Below, piece by piece: positions 28,002 to 36,041 of a DNA stretch of 64,000 bases (position 1 is the stretch's first letter; every line of letters starts with the position of its first letter). A program made the translations under genes and the position numbers. The notes under the pieces were generated by a model. That model did no database searches. It saw only the letters and a list, made by a program, of their open reading frames with translations, and was not told the DNA's origin. The DNA is taken from contig CAWEME010000012.1 of NCBI GenBank assembly GCA_963810055.1, positions 383,809-447,808 of the forward strand, given 5' to 3'. The stretch is from REEB95 sp963810055. Its GTDB lineage: Bacteria; Pseudomonadota; Alphaproteobacteria; ATCC43930; CGMCC-115725.

Positions 28002-29146
28002 GCGAGCTTGCGCTCTATATCCACTGGCCGTTCTGCAAGTCGAAATGCCCTTATTGCGACTTCAACAGCCATGTGCGCGCGGGCGTCGATAGCGCGCGCT
28101 GGAAGGCCGCGCTCTTGGCCGAGCTCGATCACTGGGCGCGCGAGACCGAAGGCGCGCGGGTTGCGACGGTGTTTTTCGGCGGCGGCACGCCCTCGCTGAT
28201 GGAACCCGCGACCGTGGCGGCGTTGATCGAGCGCATCGGGCAGCGTTGGGGCCTGGCGCCCGAAGCCGAGATTACGCTCGAGGCCAATCCCACCTCGGTC
28301 GAATCCGCCCGCTTCCGCGATTTGCGCCAGGCGGGCGTCAACCGCGTCTCGCTCGGCGTCCAGGCCTTGAACGACCGCGACCTCAAGTTTCTCGGCCGCG
28401 GCCACGACGTCCAGGAGGCGCGCCGCGCCGTCGAGCTCGCCCGCGAAATTTTCCCGCGCTTCTCCTTCGATCTGATTTATGCCCGGCCCGGGCAGGAAAC
28501 CGCGTCCTGGAAGGCGGAGCTCAAGGAGGCGCTGGCCTTGGCCGACGATCATCTCTCGCTCTATCAGCTCACCATCGAGCCCGGCACGGCTTTCGCGCCC
28601 GCCTATGATCGGGGCGATTTCACCCTGCCCGACGACGAGCAAACCGGTGAACTTTATGAAGCCACGCAGGAAATGCTGGGTGCGGCGGGCTTGCCGGCCT
28701 ACGAGATCTCGAACCACGCCCGGCCCGGGCGGGAATGCCGCCACAACCTCGCCTATTGGCGCAGCATGGATTACGCCGGCATCGGCCCGGGCGCCCATGG
28801 CAGGCTCGAGGCCGGGCCGGGGCGTTACGCCGTGCGCCAGTACCGCGCGCCCGAAACCTGGCTCGAAGCGGTGGAAAAGCGCGGCCACGGCACCGAGGCG
28901 GTCGAACGCCTGTCGCAAGCCCAGCGCCGCGCCGAGCTCCTGATGATGGGCTTGCGGCTGGCCGAAGGGGTTGCGCGCTTCCGCTTCATCGCCGCGACCG
29001 GGCAATCCTTCGAGGACGAGTTGGGACGCGAAAAACTGGCGCCTCTGATCGAAGGCGGGTTCCTGGAACTCGACGAATCCGCTTTGCGCGCCACGCCGGC
29101 CGGACGCCAGCGCCTCAACGCCGTGTTGGGAAACTTACTGGCCTAA
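27998..29146 (+). CDS. hemW: radical SAM heme chaperone HemW
   Basis: Radical-SAM protein of 382 residues related to coproporphyrinogen dehydrogenase but shorter. The 4Fe-4S site is C13-x3-C17-x2-C20 in 'PFCKSKCPYCDFNSH', and the SAM-binding block is 'FFGGGTPSLM'. HemW members bind and insert heme rather than oxidise porphyrinogen. The start is GTG at 27998, sharing bases with the rdgB stop. The 3' end overlaps the convergent lipoprotein gene by 12 bases. Confidence 0.94.
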   Translation: MSELALYIHWPFCKSKCPYCDFNSHVRAGVDSARWKAALLAELDHWARETEGARVATVFFGGGTPSLMEPATVAALIERIGQRWGLAPEAEITLEANPTSVESARFRDLRQAGVNRVSLGVQALNDRDLKFLGRGHDVQEARRAVELAREIFPRFSFDLIYARPGQETASWKAELKEALALADDHLSLYQLTIEPGTAFAPAYDRGDFTLPDDEQTGELYEATQEMLGAAGLPAYEISNHARPGRECRHNLAYWRSMDYAGIGPGAHGRLEAGPGRYAVRQYRAPETWLEAVEKRGHGTEAVERLSQAQRRAELLMMGLRLAEGVARFRFIAATGQSFEDELGREKLAPLIEGGFLELDESALRATPAGRQRLNAVLGNLLA

Positions 29147-30340
29147 CGCCTGGAAATCGGCGGGCGCCGGATCGACCACCACCGGCACGCCCCTTTGCAC
29201 CTCGAGCACGGCCAGGCCGCGCTGGGTCGTGCCGTCGGGATTCAGCCGGAACAGCCCGTCGAGCCCGCTGAAGCCCGAGGGGTTGGTGAGGGTTTCGGGC
29301 GCATAGCCGCCATCGGGCGAAGCCTTGGCGAGCGCCACCGCCAGCGCCGTGGCGTCGTAGCCGAGCGTGACCAGCCGCGGCGGTTGCTGCTTGTAGAGGG
29401 CGAGATAGCGGCTCTGGAAGGTGGCGCGCAGCTCGGGCGCGGGCGCCGCGTACCAGCCGCCGTTGAGCGCGGGCTCGACGCCCAATCCGGTCTCGTCCCA
29501 AAGCCCGGTGCCGAGGAATTTCACGGTATCGGGATCGATGCCGTCATAGGGCAAGAGCGGCGCCAGCAGCTTGAGCCTGCCGTCGCCGTCGGCAATCATC
29601 AGCGCGTCGAATTGCGCGCCGGCGGCGAAGCGCTTGACCGCGGGATCGAGATTGGTCGCCGCCGGATCGTAATAGTCGACGCGCCCCAAGGTCGCGCCCG
29701 AGGCCTGGACCGCGTCCTTGAAGGCGCTGACCGCGATGTTGCCATAGGTCGAATCCGGCGCCAGCATGGCGAAGCGGCCGTAGCCCTTGGCCTTGGCGAA
29801 GGCCACCACGCGCGCAATCTCCTGGCTCGGCTGGAAGCCCAAAAGGAAAACGCCGTTGCCGGCGTATTGCGTGGCATTGGAAAAAGCCAGCACCGGCACA
29901 TGCGCTTGCGCCGCCACCGGCTTCACCGCCTCGACCTCGGCGGCCAGCAGCGGACCGATGATGAGCTTGGCGCCTTGCGCGATCACGTCGCGCGCCGCCG
30001 CCGCCGCGCCCGGCGCGGCGCCCTGGGTGTCGCGCGGCAGCAGCTCGACGCCGTTGTCGGGCGTGTCGAACAACGCCATCTCCGAAGCCTGCAGCATGGA
30101 CTGGCCGAGCGCGGCGCTCGGACCCGACAGCGGCAGCAGCAGCCCGACCTTGGGCGGGCCCAGTCCCGGTGGTGCGGGCGCGCCCGGCGGCGAAGGCGCT
30201 TCGCCGGGGGTTGGCCCCAGGCCCGCTCCCACGCCCGGTCCCACCGGCTGCGGCGGCAGCGTCGCGCCGGGTGGGGCGGGCGGGGGGGGCGCTTGCGGGC
30301 GCTTCGTCAGTCCCGGTATCGTCAATCCCGGTATCGTCAT
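29135..30340 (-). CDS. LppC/LpoA-like penicillin-binding protein activator, lipoprotein with misplaced start
   Basis: Periplasmic-binding-protein-like fold ('KVGLLLPLSGPSAALGQ', 'LIIGPLLAAEVEAVKPVA', 'RFAMLAPDSTYGN') preceded by a Pro-rich linker. Such LppC-family lipoproteins activate class A PBPs or bind amino acids. The first ATG is 30340, but the same frame upstream encodes a good lipoprotein signal ('LVLAAWLILSAFALVSC', Cys codon 30347-30349). No ATG, GTG or TTG occurs between that signal and the in-frame TAG at 30479-30481; only a CTG at 30437-30439 precedes the basic n-region. The real start is therefore non-canonical or mutated. It is divergent from rsmI. Confidence 0.85.
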   Translation of the reverse strand: MTIPGLTIPGLTKRPQAPPPPAPPGATLPPQPVGPGVGAGLGPTPGEAPSPPGAPAPPGLGPPKVGLLLPLSGPSAALGQSMLQASEMALFDTPDNGVELLPRDTQGAAPGAAAAARDVIAQGAKLIIGPLLAAEVEAVKPVAAQAHVPVLAFSNATQYAGNGVFLLGFQPSQEIARVVAFAKAKGYGRFAMLAPDSTYGNIAVSAFKDAVQASGATLGRVDYYDPAATNLDPAVKRFAAGAQFDALMIADGDGRLKLLAPLLPYDGIDPDTVKFLGTGLWDETGLGVEPALNGGWYAAPAPELRATFQSRYLALYKQQPPRLVTLGYDATALAVALAKASPDGGYAPETLTNPSGFSGLDGLFRLNPDGTTQRGLAVLEVQRGVPVVVDPAPADFQALGQ

Positions 30341-30381
30341 TCCCGAGCAGGAAACCAGCGCGAAGGCGGAAAGGATCAGCC

Positions 30382-31344
30382 ATGCCGCGAGAACAAGGCG
30401 CGGGCGCGGGCAAGCGGGCGAGAAAAGGCGGCGGAACAGGCGCGGTCTCCCTGGCGGCGCGGGATATCGGCCAAGAGCCTATAGAGGCCGTTCAACCAAG
30501 TAAACTCGCTCCCGGGCTCTATGTCGTTGCGACGCCCATCGGCAATCTCGGCGACGTCAGCTTGCGCGCGCTCAAAACCCTCGCCTCGTCCGACGCCGTG
30601 CTATGCGAGGACACGCGCGTGACGGCCAAGCTGCTCGCGCGCTTCGGGATAAAAGCGCGCACCATCCCCTATCACGACCACAATGCCGCGCGCGCGCGGC
30701 CGGAAATCCTCCGCCGCCTCAAGGCGGGCGAAGCCCTGGCCCTGGTTTCGGATGCGGGCACGCCGCTCATCTCCGATCCGGGTTACAAGCTGGTGCGCGA
30801 AGCCATCGAAGCGGGCGTGGCCGTGACCGCGATCCCCGGGGCCTCGGCGGCGCTCGCGGCCTTGGTGTTGTCGGGCCTGCCGCCCGACGCCTTCGCCTTC
30901 GCGGGATTTCTTCCGCCCAAGCCGGCCGCGCGCAAGCGCGTTCTCCAGGAATGGAAATCCGTGCGCGCGACGCTGTTGTTCTACGAAAGCGCGCCGCGTT
31001 TGGCCCAATCCCTCGCCGACATGGCGGAGGTGCTGGGCGACCGGCACGCCGCGGTGGCGCGCGAGCTGACCAAGCTCTACGAAGAGGTGAAGCGCGGCAA
31101 TCTCGCCGAACTCGCGGCCTATTACCGCGCGGCGGGATCGCCCAAGGGCGAGGTGGTGGTGGCGGTCGGGCCGCCGGAAGGAGAATCCTTCCCATCCCAA
31201 GGGCCGGAACTCGACCGCGAGCTGGCGGCGGCGCTGGCCCGCACCAGCCTGCGCCAGGCGGTGGCGGAGGTCGCGGCGGCGACCGGGCTGCCGCGCCGCC
31301 AAGTCTATGCCCGGGCGCTTCAGCTCAAGGGCGAAGGCCAGTGA
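30382..31344 (+). CDS. rsmI: 16S rRNA (cytidine(1402)-2'-O)-methyltransferase RsmI
   Basis: Tetrapyrrole-methylase-fold enzyme that methylates C1402 of 16S rRNA. Blocks seen: 'LYVVATPIGNLGDVSLRAL', 'LCEDTRVTAKLL', 'LVSDAGTPLISDPGY', 'IPGASAALAALVLSGLP'. It is 320 residues with a basic N-terminal extension of about 45 residues. The ATG at 30382 has AAGGA 8 bases upstream and lies inside the region antisense to the divergent lipoprotein's signal peptide. It overlaps yraN (GTGA). Confidence 0.95.
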   Translation: MPREQGAGAGKRARKGGGTGAVSLAARDIGQEPIEAVQPSKLAPGLYVVATPIGNLGDVSLRALKTLASSDAVLCEDTRVTAKLLARFGIKARTIPYHDHNAARARPEILRRLKAGEALALVSDAGTPLISDPGYKLVREAIEAGVAVTAIPGASAALAALVLSGLPPDAFAFAGFLPPKPAARKRVLQEWKSVRATLLFYESAPRLAQSLADMAEVLGDRHAAVARELTKLYEEVKRGNLAELAAYYRAAGSPKGEVVVAVGPPEGESFPSQGPELDRELAAALARTSLRQAVAEVAAATGLPRRQVYARALQLKGEGQ

Positions 31345-31715
31345 GCAGCCGCAGGATTCGCGGGGCCGAAGCCTTCCGCCGCGGCCTGTGGGCGGAAACG
31401 CTTTGCCTGTGGGCGCTGCGCCTGAAGGGCTATCGCATCCTCGCCCGGCGCTACCGCAGCCCGGTCGGCGAGATCGATCTGATCGTCAGGCGCGGCGCCG
31501 TCCTCGCCGCGGTCGAGGTCAAGGCGCGCGCCGACCGCGACCGCGCGGGCGAATCGGTGCTCTGGCGCCAGCGCGGGCGCATCGTCCGCGCGCTCGAGAA
31601 TTTCCTCGCGCTGCATCCCCGGCTCCGGGACTCGAATCTGCGTTTCGACGTCATGCTGGTGGCGCCCGGAAGCTGGCCGCGCCATATCCCGGACGCTTGG
31701 CGGCCGGAGGCCTAA
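31341..31715 (+). CDS. yraN: YraN-family (UPF0102) endonuclease-like protein
   Basis: Small Holliday-junction-resolvase-like protein of 124 residues: 'GLWAETLCLWALRLKGYRIL', 'GEIDLIVRRG' and 'LAAVEVKAR', giving the PD-(D/E)xK-type E/D...ExK pattern. Starts with GTG overlapping the rsmI stop. The rsmI-yraN pairing is widespread; the function is not firmly established. Confidence 0.92.
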   Translation: MSSRRIRGAEAFRRGLWAETLCLWALRLKGYRILARRYRSPVGEIDLIVRRGAVLAAVEVKARADRDRAGESVLWRQRGRIVRALENFLALHPRLRDSNLRFDVMLVAPGSWPRHIPDAWRPEA

Positions 31716-31801
31716 GAGCCTTGCTTTCGGAGTCTTGCCCCGATATTGACGCATTGCCGTTGTCTGGTGGCGGGCCGTTACCCGCTTTTGAGGAGCAAGC
31801 C

Positions 31802-32668
31802 TTGTCCCGTTTTCGTTTCGCTTCGCACGACGGCAAAGGCCTGGTTTCGGCCTTTGCCTGTGCTACGCGCGCCCGGTTCCGCTTGCGCGTCTTCGCCCCG
31901 CTCGTCCTGCCGCTGCTGCTCTCGGGCTGCCTCTTGCCCGTCGCCGCGGCCGGCAGCGGCGCCAGCATCGGCTATATCGCGACCGAGGACCGCTCGGTGA
32001 AGGAGAATGTCGACGACGCCGTGCTGTGCGCCACCATCAACCGGGCCTGGGTCGATTTCAACAGCGAGCTCAACGACGATCTCGATTGCCACGCCTATCA
32101 GGCGCGCGTGCTGGTCACCGGCCGGGTGCCGAGCAAGTCCTGGCGCGCGGAGGCGATCAGCCGCGCCAACCAGGTCCAGGGCGTCAAGGAAGTCTATGAC
32201 GAGATCACCGTCGGCCCGGGCGGCAGTTTCGGCAACAACATGCATGACCTCTATATCACCGAGCACCTGAAGGCGGAGCTCTTGACCGCCAAGGACGTCC
32301 GTTCCAACAACTTCATCGTCACCACGGCGAACGGCGTGGTCTTCATCATCGGCACGGCGCGCGATCGGGGCGAAATCGACCGCGTCATCGATTACGGGCG
32401 CAACATGGACGGGGTGAAACGCGTGGTCTCCTATATCCGCATCCGCGCCGGCGCGGGCGAGGAAACCGGACCGGTCAACGCCGCCGCTTCCGCTCCGGGC
32501 GACACCGCGCCCAACGCGCCGACGCCACGCGGCGACATCGTGGTGACGCCGCTGCAAGCTCCGCCGGCCGCCTCATCGCCCGCCGCGCCGCCGCCGCGCG
32601 GCGATACCGGCCCCGCCGCGCCGCCGCGCGGCAATACCGGCAATACCGGAGTGACGCCGCTGCAATGA
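31802..32668 (+). CDS. BON-domain outer-membrane lipoprotein (YraP/DolP-like)
   Basis: Secreted lipoprotein of 288 residues. A long N-terminus leads to signal helix and lipobox 'LVLPLLLSGC', two BON domains follow (about 65-135 and 145-215; 'DVRSNNFIVTTANGVVFIIG'), then a Pro/Gly-rich repetitive tail ('APPPRGDTG', 'APPRGNTGNTG'). The start is a TTG at 31802 chosen for GAGGAG 6 bases upstream; earlier TTG codons lack such a site. DolP-type proteins support outer-membrane integrity. The 3' end overlaps gshB by ATGA. Confidence 0.88.
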   Translation: MSRFRFASHDGKGLVSAFACATRARFRLRVFAPLVLPLLLSGCLLPVAAAGSGASIGYIATEDRSVKENVDDAVLCATINRAWVDFNSELNDDLDCHAYQARVLVTGRVPSKSWRAEAISRANQVQGVKEVYDEITVGPGGSFGNNMHDLYITEHLKAELLTAKDVRSNNFIVTTANGVVFIIGTARDRGEIDRVIDYGRNMDGVKRVVSYIRIRAGAGEETGPVNAAASAPGDTAPNAPTPRGDIVVTPLQAPPAASSPAAPPPRGDTGPAAPPRGNTGNTGVTPLQ

Positions 32669-33615
32669 GCCTCACCATCGCCATCCAGATGGATCCGGTC
32701 GAGCGGATCAACCCCGAGACCGATTCGACTTTTGTCCTGGCGCTCGAAGCCCAGGCGCGCGGCTACGCGATGTTTCACTATCTGCCGCGCGATCTCGATC
32801 TGGCCCAGGGCAAGCTCACCGCGAAGGCGCGGCCCTTGAAGGCGAGCCGCGATGCCGGCCCGCCGCTTACGCTCGGCCCGGCCCGGACCCTCGATCTCGC
32901 CGCGATGGACGTGATCCTGATGCGCCAGGATCCGCCCTTCGACATGGCCTACATCACCGCGACGCATCTTCTGGAGCATGTGAGCGGCAAGGCGCTGGTG
33001 GTCAACGACCCGGTCAGCGTCCGGAACGCGCCCGAAAAGCTCTTCGCCACGCATTTCATGGGCTTGATGCCCGAGACGCTGATCACCAGCGACGCCGGTT
33101 CGATCCGCGCTTTCCGCGAACGCCACGGCGACATCATCCTGAAGCCGCTCTTCGGCGCTGGCGGCGCCGGCGTGTTCCACCTCCGGCCCGAGGACGAGAA
33201 CCTGAACGCGCTGTTGGAGATGTTCACCCAGCTCTACCGCGAGCCGGTCATCGCCCAGCGTTACCTGCCCGAGGTGCGCCAAGGCGACAAGCGCATCATC
33301 CTGGTCGAGGGCGAACCCTTGGGCGCGGTGCTGCGCGTGCCGGAGAAGGGCGAGGCGCGCGCCAATTTCCATGCCGGCGGCAAGGCGCAAAAATCGAATT
33401 TGTCCAAGCGCGAGCGCGAAATCTGCGCCGCCATCGGCCCCCGGCTGCGCGAGCTGGGCCTGGTGTTCGTCGGCATCGACGTGATCGGCGACTACCTGAC
33501 CGAGATCAACGTCACCTCGCCGACCGGCATCCAGGAAATCAACCGGTTCGACGGCGTCAAGCTCGAAGCCAAGGTCTGGGACGCGATCGAGACGCGCCTG
33601 AAGAAAAAGCGCTGA
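32665..33615 (+). CDS. gshB: glutathione synthetase
   Basis: ATP-grasp ligase joining gamma-glutamylcysteine and glycine, 316 residues, the same length as E. coli GshB. N-terminal 'IAIQMDPVERINPETDSTF', ATP-binding 'ILKPLFGAGGAGVF', Mg/substrate segment 'FVGIDVIGDYLTEINVTSPT'. Translationally coupled to the BON lipoprotein. Convergent with dps. Confidence 0.96.
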   Translation: MSLTIAIQMDPVERINPETDSTFVLALEAQARGYAMFHYLPRDLDLAQGKLTAKARPLKASRDAGPPLTLGPARTLDLAAMDVILMRQDPPFDMAYITATHLLEHVSGKALVVNDPVSVRNAPEKLFATHFMGLMPETLITSDAGSIRAFRERHGDIILKPLFGAGGAGVFHLRPEDENLNALLEMFTQLYREPVIAQRYLPEVRQGDKRIILVEGEPLGAVLRVPEKGEARANFHAGGKAQKSNLSKREREICAAIGPRLRELGLVFVGIDVIGDYLTEINVTSPTGIQEINRFDGVKLEAKVWDAIETRLKKKR

Positions 33616-33630
33616 GCGGAAATCCGCCGC

Positions 33631-33669
33631 TTACTTCAGCAGGCTTTCCAGCATCCACGCCGCGCCGTT
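33631..33669 (-). pseudogene. possible relic of a Dps-type C-terminus, in frame after the dps stop
   Basis: Directly following the dps TGA (33670-33672), the same frame continues for 13 codons as 'NGAAWMLESLLK' then TAA. The AAWMLESLL part resembles the C-terminal helix of other Dps proteins. It may be left over from a replaced or fused dps 3' end, or could be chance in a short stretch. Confidence 0.35.
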
Positions 33670-34197
33670 TCAGTTGCCGACGGGCGGTTTGTGACCCGCT
33701 TCGTAGAGGAACCAGGCCCGGCGCTCGGTCTCGTCGATATAGACCTCGAGCTGGCTGGTCGTCGCCACGTCGCCGTGCTTGGCGCAAAGCTCGTGCGCCT
33801 CACGCATGCGCTTGGCTAGGTCGGTGTTGTCTTCGCGCAACTCGGCGAGCATGTCCTGCGGCGTGACGAAGGGAGCGTCGTTGTCCGCGACGTGCTTCAG
33901 GCGGGCGATCTCGCCGATCGAGCGCAGCGTCTGGCCGCCGATCTTGCGGACGCGCTCGGCGACGACGTCGGTCATCGCGAAAATCTGGTCCGACTGCTCA
34001 TCGAGCAGTAGGTGATAGTCGCGGAAATGCGGGCCGCTCATGTGCCAATGGAAGTTCTTCGTCTTCACATAGAGCGCGAAGATATCCGCGAGCACGACGT
34101 TGAGTGCGCCCGAGATGTCCCGGATGACATTCGCGCCGAATCCCGCGGATGGCGACGGCGCTCCCGGTAAGGGGCGTTGGTTGGATGTATCGGGCAT
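33670..34197 (-). CDS. dps: Dps-family DNA-protecting ferritin
   Basis: Ferritin-like mini-ferritin of 175 residues that oxidises Fe(II) with peroxide and protects DNA. The inter-subunit ferroxidase residues are all present: H50 and H62 ('KNFHWHMSGPHFRDYH'), D66, D77 and E81 ('MTDVVAERVRKIGG'). The N-terminal 20 residues are disordered and Pro-rich. The ATG has AAGGAGG 6 bases upstream. No OxyR or Fur site was confidently identified. Convergent with gshB. Confidence 0.93.
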   Translation of the reverse strand: MPDTSNQRPLPGAPSPSAGFGANVIRDISGALNVVLADIFALYVKTKNFHWHMSGPHFRDYHLLLDEQSDQIFAMTDVVAERVRKIGGQTLRSIGEIARLKHVADNDAPFVTPQDMLAELREDNTDLAKRMREAHELCAKHGDVATTSQLEVYIDETERRAWFLYEAGHKPPVGN

Positions 34198-34310
34198 TTA
34201 CGACCTCCTTCTCAGACGATGGCTTCCCAAATCATGTCGGCGCTCCATACGATAATTCAAGATTGTGTTGGCAACATGGCCGCAGGGCGGAACATAACGC
34301 GCCCTCGGGC

Positions 34311-34715
34311 TTAGAGCTTGGTCTCTTTGCTGCGCGCGCGCAGCGCCGCCGCGTCGCCGTCGAGGCAATGCCCGGTGGAAGCGTTCTGCCGCAGGTCGCG
34401 CGGCCGGCTTTGGGCGAAGACCAGCTGCTCGCCGCCGGCGCCGCCGTAGAAGTAAAGATCGAGCACGCAATCGGCGCTGCGGTATTGCCACACCTCGGCG
34501 GGCGGGTCGTTGCGGCGGAAATCGGGCTGGCCATAAAGCGCCGCCACCTGGGCGGGCGCGAGCCCGGCCAGATTGCCCAGCCGCACCGATCCGGGAGAAG
34601 CCGCGCTATCGGCAAAATCATCGCTGGCGCAGGCGGCCAGGGCCAAGACCAGGGCCAGCACGGTTCCCAGGCGCCACGCCGCGCCGGCCGGACTCCTCTT
34701 TACTCTCTCAACCAT
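34311..34715 (-). CDS. small alphaproteobacterial lipoprotein of unknown function
   Basis: A 134-residue exported lipoprotein with signal 'TVLALVLALAAC' and the lipid-anchored Cys at about residue 29. The mature part reads like a compact SmpA/OmlA-style domain ('LAPAQVAALYGQPDFRRNDP', 'AEVWQYRSADCVLDLYFYG'). Two further cysteines ('SADCV' and 'TGHCL') could pair. It probably sits at the outer membrane; no experimental role is known to me. Confidence 0.75.
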   Translation of the reverse strand: MVERVKRSPAGAAWRLGTVLALVLALAACASDDFADSAASPGSVRLGNLAGLAPAQVAALYGQPDFRRNDPPAEVWQYRSADCVLDLYFYGGAGGEQLVFAQSRPRDLRQNASTGHCLDGDAAALRARSKETKL

Positions 34716-34829
34716 GCGGCCTGGTCCGTTCCGATAGGCGAACGACCGGGCGGAGCTCGCCATGCGCCGGTGACGGGATTCGGGCGCAAAACCCGCGCCC
34801 GCGAACCGCCGGAACCTGGATTGCCTCCC

Positions 34830-34855
34830 CCAGAAGAGTCTCAACGCTCTTCTGG
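34830..34855. repeat. 9-bp perfect inverted repeat in the 34716-35015 intergenic region
   Basis: CCAGAAGAG (34830-34838) and CTCTTCTGG (34847-34855) with an 8-base loop, followed by an AT-rich GAATGATAATAATC. There is no T tract on either side. The 300-base gap separates a divergent lipoprotein gene from the PfkB kinase and presumably holds both promoters; I see nothing else in it. Confidence 0.6.
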
Positions 34856-35015
34856 AATGATAATAATCTCCAAGTCACGGGGAATAAAGAGAAATCCGCC
34901 TCGGCCCGGCCCGCCGGGGCATTTTTGCCGCTGCTGCGCGCGCACTTGCGGCAAACTTGGCCTTCCCTATACTCCGCCCGCTTTCGCCCCCACCCTCCGC
35001 CTGGAACCCCTTTCC

Positions 35016-36011
35016 ATGACCGCCTCTTCCTACGATGTCGTCGGCATCGGCAATGCCATTGTCGATGTGCTGGCCAAGGCGGACGACGCCTTCATCGCGA
35101 GCCAGGGCCTCGCCAAGGGCACCATGGCGCTGGTCGACGCGGCCCGCGCCGAGGCGCTTTACGCCAAGATGGGCGAGGGGATCGAGGCCTCGGGCGGCTC
35201 GGCCGCCAACACCATCGCCGGATTGGCCTCGCTCGGCGGCAAGGGCGCCTATATCGGCAAGTTGCAGGACGACCAGCTCGGCCGCATCTTCGCCCACGAT
35301 CTCGCCTCGCTCGGCGTCGCGTTCAAGACGCCGCCCTTGAAGAACGGCCCGCCCACCGCGCGCTGCCTGATCCTGGTTTCGCCCGACGCGCAGCGCACCA
35401 TGAACACCTTCCTCGGCGCCTGCGTCGAGCTCGGGCCGGAGGACGTCGACGCGGAGCTGATAGCGGCGGCGAAGGTCACCTATCTCGAGGGTTACCTGTT
35501 CGATCCGCCGCGCGCCATGGAGGCCTTCCGCAAGGCGGCGAGAATCGCGCATAAATCGTCCCGCAAGGTGGCGTTGTCGCTGTCCGACCCCTTCTGCGTC
35601 GGGCGCCACCGCGCCGAGTTCCTCGATCTGGTCAAAAGCCACATCGACGTGCTGTTCGCCAACGAGCACGAAATCTGCTCGCTCTACGAAACCGAGCATT
35701 TCGAGCAGGCGGCTCAGGCGGTGCGCGGCCATTGCGAGATCGCGGTGCTGACGCGCAGCGAGCGCGGCTCCAACATCGTCACCTCGAAGGAGATGCTGCA
35801 CGTGGCGCCGGCACCTGTCGCGCGCGTGGTCGACACCACCGGGGCCGGCGATCTTTACGCCGCCGGCTTCCTCTACGGCCTGACCCACGGCCGGGATCTC
35901 GGAACTTGCGGCAAATTGGGCAGTCTGTGCGCCGGCGAGGTCATCGGCCATTTCGGCGCCCGGCCCGAAACCTCGCTCAAGAACCTGGCCAAGGGCGCGG
36001 GTCTTCTATAA
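35016..36011 (+). CDS. PfkB-family carbohydrate/adenosine kinase
   Basis: Ribokinase-fold kinase of 331 residues close to the adenosine kinase-like group of alphaproteobacteria: 'GIGNAIVDVLA', 'GGSAANTIAGLASLGG', 'NGPPTARCLILVSPDAQRTM', and the C-terminal signature 'DTTGAGDLYAAGF' with catalytic base D279. It phosphorylates a sugar or nucleoside hydroxyl; adenosine is likely but not proven. A 6-base GC hairpin (36013-36018 / 36022-36027) follows the stop, just before typA. Confidence 0.9.
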   Translation: MTASSYDVVGIGNAIVDVLAKADDAFIASQGLAKGTMALVDAARAEALYAKMGEGIEASGGSAANTIAGLASLGGKGAYIGKLQDDQLGRIFAHDLASLGVAFKTPPLKNGPPTARCLILVSPDAQRTMNTFLGACVELGPEDVDAELIAAAKVTYLEGYLFDPPRAMEAFRKAARIAHKSSRKVALSLSDPFCVGRHRAEFLDLVKSHIDVLFANEHEICSLYETEHFEQAAQAVRGHCEIAVLTRSERGSNIVTSKEMLHVAPAPVARVVDTTGAGDLYAAGFLYGLTHGRDLGTCGKLGSLCAGEVIGHFGARPETSLKNLAKGAGLL

Positions 36012-36041
36012 CGGCCCCGCAGGGGCCATATGTGAGTTGAC

